In this document: positions 22,601 to 32,192 of the stretch, one piece after another | Layout: each line of letters opens with the position of its first letter | How positions within the stretch are numbered: the stretch's first letter is position 1 | Source: Sinonovacula constricta | Lineage: Eukaryota; Mollusca; Bivalvia; Cardiida; Solecurtidae | Assembly (NCBI GenBank): GCA_007844125.1 | Contig: CM017558.1 | Span: forward strand, 27,237,478-27,301,477 | Direction: 5' to 3' | DNA: 64,000 nt | Notes under the pieces: generated by a model | Told to the model about the DNA's origin: nothing | Databases searched by the model: none | The model's input: the letters and a program-made list of their open reading frames with translations, nothing else | Position numbers and translations under genes: made by a program

Positions 22601-23545
22601 ATTTGTAAACTTTGCATGAAGTTGCTAACAAATAACTAAAATTTTGTGGCGTTGAATACTTTTTGTGGCAGGCAAAGTGTTAATGGGGATCACTTGTCAG
22701 CTTCTGCACGGCTGGTTCCATCACTCCAGCACAAACTAGTGCCCTGTTTACTCGACAGTTCCTCTACCATGATCAAAACCAGATGTGGGAAAAGGGGAAC
22801 CGGTGGTTTTTATGGGCCAAAGTCTGCTAGAAAAAGGATGGAATCATAAGCACTGTTTTGTCCATAGATCACTCAAGGGGCTTGTTCTTTCTCAGTTTAT
22901 TAGTGCAGTCTAGTATACTCAAGCACTACTGCAACTTTACAACATGCATCTGAGTTATAGAAAGTTTCAGACTCAATCAAATTTGGCCAAATATGACTTT
23001 GGGAGAGAAAAAAATTTTATAATTTGACTTCTTTTGTATTGTATTGAAAGCATACAATAATATCAGATAACAGATAACAAAGTATATCCAAAATATTGTT
23101 AATATGTGGCAATAAAGTCCAAACAAAAAGAAAAACAAGGTGTTTATAATGTTTTTCTGAACCCTTTCATTCATAGTTCATCTATAATTTTAAAAATTCA
23201 CTTGATTGTGTTGTTTTCATTTAAAAAGAGATAAAAGGATGATTATAATGTATATTCAACTTGTAATAATAGATTTAAGGCTGAACCAGTCTACACATAA
23301 ACCCATAGTCATACCAATTCTGTTAATGGTTTGTAAAGGTGGAAAATGGTGTATACATTAAGGGTTAATTCTAGTTTAAATTTGTAAAAGAAAAGACGAA
23401 TATTCAAAGTTGATTTTTTGAACAGAAGTTTAACAGTAACATGTTATAGTAATTCAGTCAGAAGTAGAGTATGGCTTCACTAAAAAGGTTTACAGCAAAC
23501 TCCTAAAGGGTCTCTTTAATTGCTTATCTGCAAAGCACAATTGAT
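22601..23545. other. No gene assigned
   Basis: A 67-codon plus-strand frame (22646-22849) has mixed composition but no recognisable domain or splice context. The rest is AT-rich. Confidence 0.3.
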
Positions 23546-23549
23546 CAGA

Positions 23550-23585
23550 CTTAAGCAAATAGTGTGATACCTTTTATCCACTATG
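23550..23585. repeat. HP left-arm fragment
   Basis: ACTTAAGCAAATAGTGTGAT matches the outer left arm of the family. No right arm is detectable. Confidence 0.4.
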
Positions 23586-23621
23586 TGCTGAAAGGTGACT
23601 GTTAAGTTTTTATTGTTTTTG

Positions 23622-23838
23622 TTTTGAAAATACATTGCAGCGACCATTTATGATCATTATAGCAACGTCTAGCTTTTGGGTGGAGGAAGACCTCAGACAC
23701 ATGTCTCGGTTGAACCACCGATGCACCGCATGTTGGCTGGAAGACATTCTCACATTAAGTCCTTCGCCATGAACAGGACTCGAACCCACACAGTGAGTGT
23801 GAGTTAGAGGAGTTACAAATTAGTGACTCTACAGCTAG
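23622..23838 (-). repeat. SINE-A, near full length
   Basis: The plus strand shows ACATTGCAGCGACCATTTAT, GTGGAGGAAGACCTCAGAC, GGTTGAACCACCGATGCACC and a head complement with GGACTCGAACCCACAC at about 23773. Confidence 0.75.
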
Positions 23839-24028
23839 CTTCCTTTTAAACAAAAAGGGTGGTAATTCAGAAGATTGTTAAGTTTTTACCAATAATTTAC
23901 CAAAATTATGACAAATGTCACAAGAAAAATGTTAGTTTGTTGTTAATAAATAACTTATGACATGTAGGCATAATACTACAAACTGAATTCAGAGATTTAT
24001 GACAATCCTCATTTATGTTAGTTTAAAT

Positions 24029-24150
24029 CTCCAAGTTGGCAAGGACAATCAGCAGATCTGCTTTGCAACAGTGGTTCTACCCAGACAAATGTCAGGGGGG
24101 GGTGTCTTCCTCTAGCATCAATTATAACTGATTATCGTTAATTACCGTAA
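24029..24150 (+). repeat. SINE-A, 3' fragment
   Basis: GTGGTTCTACCCAGACAAAT, GTCAGGGGGGGGTGTCTTCC and CTAGCATCAATTATAAC. The head and the tail are missing. Confidence 0.55.
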
Positions 24151-24499
24151 CTGTGTATCCATTTGATGTACAGGGGATTCTAACCTCATTTTAAGGACAA
24201 TTTAATTGACTGACACTGACTAGGCTGTAAGGAGAGTCAATATATCTTGTAGCCTACTTCTAGGCAATGATGCTGAGAAGCCTGAATTACATGTATCTGG
24301 GCAGGGATGTTAAAATGAACTAATGAAAGGGAAATTTACTGATCAATATAAATATACAGGCCCCTGGTGACTTGTGCAGAAGAAACAATTAAGGGTTGAG
24401 ACAATTCAATTATAGTGTGATTGCTGGTAGGAATCTTGCTAAGGTTATGTGGCCACATGTGCCAAACCTGTTGAACATAATATATTACTATATTCTCCA

Positions 24500-24775
24500 A
24501 GGTTCTTCCTCCTTTTGTCCTTTCCCCTGCTTCTTCTTCTGTCCTTCTCTCTTGGATCTCCCTATTCCTTTTCTGCTTCAAAACTCTTTCTCTTTATCAC
24601 TTCCCAACTTAACACCACACCACATGTTCTGAATCTGCTTCCGCCTCTCCATCTTTCTTTTTCGTACATGCCAAGTTGCCCTTCCCATGTATCCCTTCCT
24701 CTTTCCATCTTTTCTTTCTCCTTTTGCATTTTTCCATCTACCCCCTTTTCTCTCTTATCTCTCTCTTATCTCTCT
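24500..24775. repeat. polypyrimidine tract
   Basis: About 275 bp strongly biased to C and T on the plus strand (TTCTTCTTCTGTCCTTCTC, CTCTTATCTCTCTCTTATC). It explains the leucine/serine/proline/phenylalanine-rich open frames at 24396-24873. Such tracts can adopt triplex structure, but no function is implied. Confidence 0.75.
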
Positions 24776-25142
24776 TGAATACATTGGCAGCATTGATCAG
24801 TGAAGACACAAACAGACAAGCCAAATGTCAATATTGCTTTATGGACCAACTTACAACTGCTGCCAGGGAATGAGAAATATTTTATGATCTTCAAACAGTT
24901 TTATTCCAAGAACAATTATTTCCTATACTTCCTAAAGGGAACAAATGATATTTTCTCGGTGATCCTGGAGGGAATTAACCCTGCTAATATTTCCTGATAG
25001 AAAACAACATGATCTAGTAGGATTCATAAATAACATGAAACAATATATTCTGGAAGTGCAACCAACAATAACTGATAAAAGCTTTATCATCAGGTGATAA
25101 GAGCTTTATCTATCATTCTTAACATAAAATAACACAGTATGT

Positions 25143-25378
25143 TTAATTTAAACTTAAGTTATTTATAGTCAACTGGGGAAAAAAATCAATTTATAAATTT
25201 TAATCTCTCTCTCAACTGCCCACTTTCTGGGTTAAACCAGTAAGCAGATAGCAAATGCATAGAGCAATGTAAAGTAAATAGTCTGGCCCAAGAACTAGCA
25301 TCGAGCGGTAAGTTTCAGGGTTCAAGCCCTCAAATTCAGAGTGCTACTTCTGAACAACTAGACCAAGGATACTCCCAG
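25143..25378 (-). repeat. SINE-D-like dispersed repeat, copy 2
   Basis: Counterpart of the repeat at 2165-2400 (shared TTATTTATAGTCAA, CTCTCAACTGCCC, GAGCAATGTAAAGTAAATAG). The head end contains CAGGGTTCAAGCCCT, a box B complement, and GAACAACTAGACCA, a box A complement, on the minus strand. Confidence 0.5.
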
Positions 25379-25477
25379 TAACATTAATAATAACATAATA
25401 ACATATTTTGGTAGTGTAACCATACTTATCTACAATAAATGGTAAAAACTTTTCTATTAGGTGCTACATTTCAATTC

Positions 25478-25555
25478 AGTAACCATTTCATTTCAGTAAC
25501 CATTTCAATTCAGTAACCATTTCAATTCAGTAACCATTTCAATTCAGTAACTGCC
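25478..25555. repeat. 17-bp tandem repeat, about 5 copies
   Basis: CATTTCAATTCAGTAAC repeated with almost no divergence apart from one A/T change, so this is a recent micro-array. Confidence 0.85.
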
Positions 25556-25568
25556 ATTTGTCACTCCA

Positions 25569-25965
25569 AACTTAAAGATGGTATCCAAAAGTTCGCCTAA
25601 ATCAAATACATATAACAATATCTTACCACTGCTTTGGGGGAATTTTGGCATAATTTTTGTATAAATCCATATTTTAGTCTTAATAAATACAATTTAGAAC
25701 ACTAACTAAATGGTAAGACAGAACTAAATGTGAAAAAAATCACTATGACTGTGTATTCTTTCCAACTGTATACAAAGCTTGATAGTGGTCTCTGCTTAAA
25801 AAAATACTGATGCCAGAGTGGATTTCCTGGATGACTATATAATGTGATCTCAGAAGTAAGTGGTCACATGGTTTTCCAAATTTAAAAATAGCTATCTCTA
25901 CAGTGTGGCTCGGATAGGAAATACCTTTTTGCAATGATAAGTGGTGATTTATGCTTGAATGTTCG
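25569..25965 (-). repeat. MITE-T, truncated
   Basis: Begins TTAA-AGATGGTATCC and runs through GGCATAATTTTTG, GTGGTCACATGG, AAAAATAGCTATC, GTGTGGCTCGGATAGGAAAT in inverted family orientation. It ends in TTATGCTTGAAT, short of the other terminus. Confidence 0.65.
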
Positions 25966-26630
25966 TTGAGGACAAAGAACGGGAAAGGTGTTCTCTATCG
26001 TCCTGTGCTGGTTACATAACATTTCACAGTATGCTGTACTTCTACCCTTTCTAGAATGATGTTTATGTATAAAGTAGTTCCTTTTGTTTTCATTTTACGG
26101 TCACATTTACATCTAGTTTACACAATCTGGATATGCTGATGTGAACATGTGTTGATTTTTTACTGCTATGTGATTTTAACTGTGTGACTCTCTTTCTTTT
26201 CACACTCTGCATTGGAAATTATGTGGAACTGCTTGTCGAGCAAGGAATAGTTGGAGTATGTTAAGTTGAACGGTAACATTGTACTCATGGCACTAGCAGA
26301 GAATAAAAAATGCAAAGAATTTAGGTAGACAGGTAGCTTCTCACAACATTTTATGAATTTGAACATAAACAAATCTGCAAGTGCGATAACAACATATCTC
26401 TCATTTACAAATGCTTTGGCATTTAAGCTAAAAAATTAAAAAATGTGCACTTAACATGGGTGATGAGGGTATACAGAATCTCTAACAAAAATAAATCGAA
26501 ATATTTCCAATTCTTTGCACAGACTTGCAGCATCACATCTTATCTCATCATCAGAGTGCTAAAGGTGCCATGGATTCCAACAGTGTGGTGATTTATCAAT
26601 TCACAGTGGTATTTTCTGCACTGGTAAGCA
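25966..26630. other. No gene seen
   Basis: AT-rich sequence with no recognised gene or repeat. Confidence 0.3.
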
Positions 26631-26632
26631 CA

Positions 26633-26728
26633 GACTGATCATGCTTGATCAAACAGTATAGATCCAGATCAGCCTGCTCCTATAGAAAAGTGGTCTTGTC
26701 AGATCTACACTTTTTGTGGCTGTTCTCT
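26633..26728. repeat. HP hairpin element, complete
   Basis: Left arm CAGTATAGATCCAGATCAGC, loop CTGCTCCTATAGAAAAGTGG, right arm CTTGTCAGATCTACACTTTT. The arms pair over about 20 bp with few mismatches. This is a good single-copy, unexpanded reference. Confidence 0.7.
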
Positions 26729-26729
26729 A

Positions 26730-27655
26730 TTAAATCTATCTATAGATATGTTGTTGTTGTTTTTTGGGGGGAGAGGGTGGGGGAGAGGGGGTAAAGGCAC
26801 ACTGTCACTTAAAATATAGGTCATAAGGCACCGAATATGGTGAGGTATAACGTGCACTGAATATAATCAGATTAAAATCAAAATATGTAAGTAAAACAAT
26901 ACAAATCTATAAGGTTAAAATAATGTGAAATATAATAGAAAACATGGAAATATAATAATGTAAGTAAAAAATTATAACTTATTAAGAATCTTGTTCAGGA
27001 AGCAAAAACGCTTTGTGTTATAAACAAATGTTACGGGCATAGGGTTCACCTTAAGCAGGAATGGTGCCTCGTTTGGCTGTGGTGAGAGAGGCACAACCAT
27101 GTGAATACTCAGATAAGAGACAGGTTGTTTTGGGGTTATTTTTTGCTGGTTTTGAAGACCGATATTCAGTCGTGTTTCCAATCACTGAAAGTTGTGTTTT
27201 TCCCAATTTCAAAGAGAATATTCAAAGAATGAAAAAAAAAAAAAAAGAAATTCTCACCTCTGATTTAATCAATGACATAACTAACTACTTTAGTTGCATA
27301 AGAAACAGGTATTTCTTTGTAAATGTGTGGAAAATAAAATGAGTTGAATGAACCACATATTTGATTATTTTCTTCCTTGATAAATATATATATATATATT
27401 ATGGTTTGTGTTTTCCCAATTTTGTCTAAAACGACACAAAAAAATCACAATACTGGAGGTCAGGTTATTAATGTTCCCAAACTAGTGAAAAAAAACTAAT
27501 ACACTTTATAATTCTCAACTAAACCCTATACTGTAGGTACTCATTTAATGCACCTCATCAAGACAATTCCTTGGAGTACCAGAAATCTAGTTTTGGGAGA
27601 AGAAAAATTGAATTTAAAATCAGAAATACTGCTCTGGTCTGGATAAATTTTGTTT
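26730..27655. other. No gene assigned
   Basis: Contains a G-rich run (26767-26791), a poly-A run (27231-27246) and a short (TA)n run at about 27385-27400. A 93-codon frame at 27061-27342 has no recognisable domain. Confidence 0.3.
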
Positions 27656-27661
27656 ATACAT

Positions 27662-27838
27662 CACATCTCCACAACTATGGCCATTTATGCAATGTGTAGC
27701 TATTACTATTGAGGAAGAGCTCACACCAATATCTGGGTAGAGCCAGCATAACCAGACCCAGACAGGGTCTCGAACCCATGTGGGGAGTTGCTTAGGGGTT
27801 ACAAGTCAGTGATTATAACTGCTTGGCCAAGCCTGCCG
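27662..27838 (-). repeat. SINE-A, divergent
   Basis: The head complement GGGTCTCGAACCCATGTGG (box B) is at about 27765 and GCTTGGCCAAGCC at the end. The body is recognisable by GTCTGGGTAGAGCC-like and AACTATGGCCATTTATG-like words. Confidence 0.6.
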
Positions 27839-28064
27839 TCTTTCTCATTTTTACCTTTGCCAGAAACAAGAGCCAAATTCCAGGTGAGATCAATCCAATC
27901 AGCAGGTGAGATAAGTAATAAATGCAAAGGTAAACATTGGACTCCAGTTTTCAGCAAGCTGACTGCTATCTCCTCCAACCTTATCTATTATTCCATAATG
28001 CCAGAAGAAAAGAGTGGCAGGCTTAAAAAAGATCGACATAGCAATCCTCTTGTCGCATCAGTCC

Positions 28065-28275
28065 CACATCTATCATGTTGGCAGTTGTGGGCTGAAATCA
28101 TGTTGGCAGTTGTGGGTTCAAATATTGTTGGCAGTTGTGTGTTTGGTTTGAATCTTGTTGGCAGGGTTCGGTTCGAATCTTGTTGACAGTTGTGGGTTCA
28201 AATATTGTTGGCAGTTATGTGTTCGGTTCGAATCTTGTTGGCAGGGTTCGGTTCGAATCGTGTTGACAGTTGTGG
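28065..28275. repeat. short-unit tandem repeat around GTTGGCAG
   Basis: Alternating units with GTTGGCAGTTGTGGGTTCAA and GTTGGCAGGGTTCGGTTCGA, each about 25-35 bp. A 132-codon frame (27788-28186) runs into this array from the SINE-A copy and is not considered a gene. Confidence 0.7.
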
Positions 28276-28329
28276 GTTCAAAGTCCATTTGAGACATACC
28301 AGAGAGGTATAGGCTTTAAAAAATGCATT

Positions 28330-28405
28330 GCTGTCTAAAGGATTGTCAGTGTGGTATCATACAAGTGCTCATAACATACTATCACAGTGAAGGCAGCTCT
28401 AGATA
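28330..28405 (+). repeat. SINE-C core fragment
   Basis: TGTCAGTGTGGTATCATAC followed by CACAGTGAAGGCAGCTCTA matches the core and 3' body of SINE-C. Both ends are lost. Confidence 0.45.
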
Positions 28406-28939
28406 TCTTGCAACTAATATTGTCGAGGACTTACCGATTATATTAAAAAAAATTTTAAAAAATCTCCTTTAATGTTCTTTAAAAGGAATAATATATAAAA
28501 TGAGGTAATTTGCGACTTTTTTTCCAATCAATTTCCATACTTTTTAACAATGTCTAAAAAATACCCACCCACTTTATGTATACCATTACTATAAAAGAAA
28601 ATGTTAAGTAGTTACATTGATATTATCTAATAACATTCTGGTTTGTTCAATATTCTGTTATTTTATTAAAATGTCTACAAAGCTGAACAGACTGAGGGAC
28701 TGAAATATTGTTGGTTAGGCATTATCCAAAGAAAACAAAAACAACAAACAAAACACCATTACAGATACAGCAAAAATGAGAACATTGAATTCTCTGTTAA
28801 TTATTTCTGCAGAATGAACTTCTTAAAACTTTCTCACTTGAAGCAAGTATGCTTTTTTTGGCAGAAGCAAGGAAAGCAAAAACCAACACAGACATTCCCC
28901 TCCACAAGTCTATTTCTTAGCTTGTTAAAAAAAAATAAC

Positions 28940-29075
28940 TCAGACTAATGTTAATAGTGAGGATCCAGATCAGCCAGCTGCTTGCTAGGAGCTAAAAGCT
29001 TCCAGATCAGCCAGCTGCTTGCTAGGAGCTAAAAGCTTCCAGATCAAGATTTTCATTACTTGCAACAGTCTTGCA
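28940..29075. repeat. HP element with internal 37-bp duplication
   Basis: The left arm AATAGTGAGGATCCAGATCA continues into a segment TCCAGATCAGCCAGCTGC...AAAAGCT that is duplicated exactly (28964-29000 and 29001-29037), followed by a third partial TCCAGATCA and a right flank with TTGCAACAGTC. It is consistent with a two-copy founder of a minisatellite. Confidence 0.75.
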
Positions 29076-29247
29076 AAGAATTGTTTTTATTTACTTAGCA
29101 TGTATATAAGCAGAAAAATAAGAATTCAATACCAGTTGTTGATAAAAATAGCAGACTTTCAGCAAACCGCCTGCTGCATCTGAATAACATTTTCTTAATT
29201 CTAAAATATTTGGTGACAAATCCATCTTTTAATTATAAGATGTATTG

Positions 29248-29345
29248 CTCAGACTCGGCAGTAAAAAGTGAAGATCGTGATCAGATACTTGCTCTCTATG
29301 GTAGTAGGCTGATCTTGTTCTGTCCTGACTTGACATGCCCGCTCA
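29248..29345. repeat. HP hairpin element, divergent
   Basis: AAAGTGAAGATCGTGATCAG, loop TTGCTCTCTATGGTAGTAGG, right arm CTGATCTTGTTCTG. The arms retain only the inner pairing. Confidence 0.45.
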
Positions 29346-29872
29346 AACTGTGCTGAGCAGGCTACGGGCTGCGAGTCTGTCAAGTGAGTCTGTCGGGAAA
29401 ATTGGTTCCCAAGTTTATTATAGCCTGAGACTAAACAAATATTATTGTGGCATCAGGATTGAATTACCCATCGACAAATATTAAGATGTCAATTTTTTAG
29501 TCTGGAAGGAAAGAGTTTGCAGTCAGGCAAACATAAGTGAGGGTAGGGACTGAAATGGGGAATCTTGAACAGAAGAATCTTTTCTTTACTTTGTTATCAG
29601 TCGCTGACAACACATGCAGTCAGAAAAAAGTCTGAGAATAATTTTAGAACTTAAATATTGCAGCAAACATTTTTGTTTATACAGTAAAGTTAAATGTGTG
29701 TTTCTTTTAAAACATCTGACTTATATAGTTACCATCGTTTTTAGTCAACAAATCTGCTTTTTACCTTATAAAGTATATATAGAAAATGGAAAATGCAGAG
29801 ATGTAGTCTACTACTAAGTTACTACCATAAGACAGGCATTTGTTTACCAGAGTCACTAAATCCTGAATGCTT

Positions 29873-30148
29873 ATTGGGATGGGATTTGCCGGCATTTTTG
29901 CCGATACTGTGCAGCGACATTTCTATCATTATAGCACAGGGGCCCTTATGAAGTGCCCAGGGACTGAACCCGGCCAGTCTATTATACTGACACTGACCAG
30001 CGTAATGCTGTCCCCTTAGTCCTGAGCATTTGGAGGGAAGCCACTACTACCAACTTTAAAGTATTTGATTTGACCTGGCCGGAGTTTGAACCCGCGACCT
30101 CCCGATCCGCAAGCTGACGCTCTACCAACTGAGCTATTGCGACTGGTT
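29873..30148 (-). repeat. SINE-B, full length
   Basis: The plus strand runs GGGATGGGATTTGCCGGC to the tRNA head complement at 30080-30148 (GGAGTTTGAACCCGCGACC; GCTCTACCAACTGAGCTATT). Very close to the copy at 15952-16227. Confidence 0.85.
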
Positions 30149-30340
30149 TGAATGCTTATTGAAATTAAAAAATGATATGCACTTCAAATATCTTAATAAC
30201 CCATACATTTCAGTCAACCTCAATCAGCTGGTCAGAAGTGACTTTCACAAGGATCAAAACCTTGTTGAGCCAAAATAAATAATGGAACAAAAAAAATGAC
30301 CTCTCAGTCTGACCACTAAATTGTATATGTGACTTTGCTA

Positions 30341-30842
30341 TCCTTTAAAAGTGGTATCTAAGAGTTTTGACTAAACTTATTTTCATTAAAAAGCCAAATA
30401 AATTATTGTTATCTAAACTGGTCTCACGAAATGCTGTTTATAAATGTCCTACACCTATTTGAAAGTGAACCATAATGCCACAATCGTTTTTTAAGAAAAT
30501 GCATTTCCTATCTGAGCCACGCTGCACAGTTAGCTATTTTCAAACTAAGAAAACCACTGGACCACTTATTTAAGCTAAACCATGTCATCCGCTCTAACAT
30601 CAATTTCTATTTTTAGCAAGAATCCCAATCGTTCTTATTTATTGACTTGAAAAGAATGAACATTTACAATGTTGATTAACAAGTTTTACTACCCTTAAAT
30701 TGAGAGAGTGTTGAAAATCATTTAAGCTTAAGACTAAAGGAGGATTTTTCTGCAGAAATTATGCACAAATACCCCAAACCCCAAGATCAGATATTGTAAC
30801 ATATATTTGACATTGGCAAACTGTTGGATACTATCTTTAAAG
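30341..30842 (+). repeat. MITE-T, full length
   Basis: Left end TTAA-AAGTGGTATCTAAGAG, right end GGCAAACTGTTGGATACTATCT-TTAA. About 500 bp with the whole internal series present. No transposase frame. Both termini abut TTAA. Confidence 0.85.
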
Positions 30843-30849
30843 ACTTTCT

Positions 30850-32190
30850 CTTTTTTTAAACTTTAATTTACCATGCAGAAGTATACATTCTGTGAATATT
30901 TCAGTTAAAAACAATAAACTGATCGGCTAAATAGTGACCCAAAAATTTCAATACATATAAATTGCATATCTTGTGGTTCTAATCATCATGCACATACATA
31001 AGATTGTGGTCAAGTCACTGTAGTATTAAGGTTGTACATTTTTCTACAATCAAATTACAATTACATCTGCCCAAGCCTGATCCAATTTGTGTTAAGCAGG
31101 CTAAGAGTCAGTAGGTGACAAGCACACACCTGTAATGAAATGTGTCACTTCAACAGAATGTTCAATTTTTGTACAAAACCTTTTAACAGGTATGTTAAGA
31201 ATGGTAGCGAACAGGTGTTTGACTAGTTTTATAAACTCAAACTAACTTTTGAGTGAAAATTTTGTTACAGGTGTTTTACTCACTTTATAAATTAAAATAA
31301 CTTTTGAGTGAAAATTAAAGTATCATGTTTTTTTCTTTTAAAATGCAAATTAACTTGAGAAGGATTCATCTTACAATTTACCAGTGTCTGGAGTTTTGTA
31401 CATACCAGTACTTGTATGGCTACTTATTGCATTATTCATGGATCGTTGACCTTTGACATTAAGACACTCAGAATAATCATGCTTTTCAGGAAGAAAGAGG
31501 TCAGATCGTAATAAAAAGCCAGAAATGTAGATCTATGAAAACATTTACATTAAGGTTAAGAATCATTTGAACTTACTTGAGGAACAAGACTACAATTTGA
31601 TTACCTTTCAAACCTTTTATTCTAGCTTACTGTCAATGAAAATGTCTTGATATTCTGGAATCGTATTAATTAAAGGATTTAATTATTATTTCTGGCTTGA
31701 ACAAAGATTTTTTTTTTAAATCAAGGAAATATTTCCTTAAATAGAAGAAAATGTATAAATTTTCATTCATAAAACAGATATGTGTAAGTTTTTTCATTTT
31801 CAAGATTTAATGAAATAAATAACTAGCATTCATTATGGATACTGACCCTGAAGGCAGATGGACAAGGAAATATATTAAATATTTAGAAGTGATGATTAAT
31901 GGTGAAAAGGTATTTCATATTTAAGATCTTCCTATGTCTAGATGTTATGTGCTAGGCATAGATTTTCACCTACCATAAACATACTAGTTCTTTTCTTCTA
32001 TCAGTTTTACCACTACTCTTGCTTCAACCTAAAACTACTATTAAAACTACTAGAACTAACTATCAGATAACCTGCTCTAAAAGTACTACTGTGTATGTGT
32101 TCATAACCAAAAAAAAACAATATAAAATTAATATAAATATAAAAAAATATAAAAAATATATAGTTAGAATATAAATTTGCATTTGAACTC
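30850..32190. other. intron-side sequence of the ANKRD50-like gene; no exon seen
   Basis: This lies downstream (minus sense) of the ANKRD50-like exon donor. I see no ankyrin-coding frame on the minus strand here. The open frame that continues to 32013 is intron read-through, rich in F/I/Y/N. Confidence 0.45.
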
Positions 32191-32192
32191 AC

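Noticed and set aside
24396..24873. Leucine/serine/proline-rich frames resembling membrane proteins
   Set aside because: Explained by the polypyrimidine tract at 24500-24775.
27788..28186. 132-codon plus-strand frame
   Set aside because: It begins in a SINE-A copy and ends in a tandem repeat; the middle part shows no domain and no homologue I recognise.
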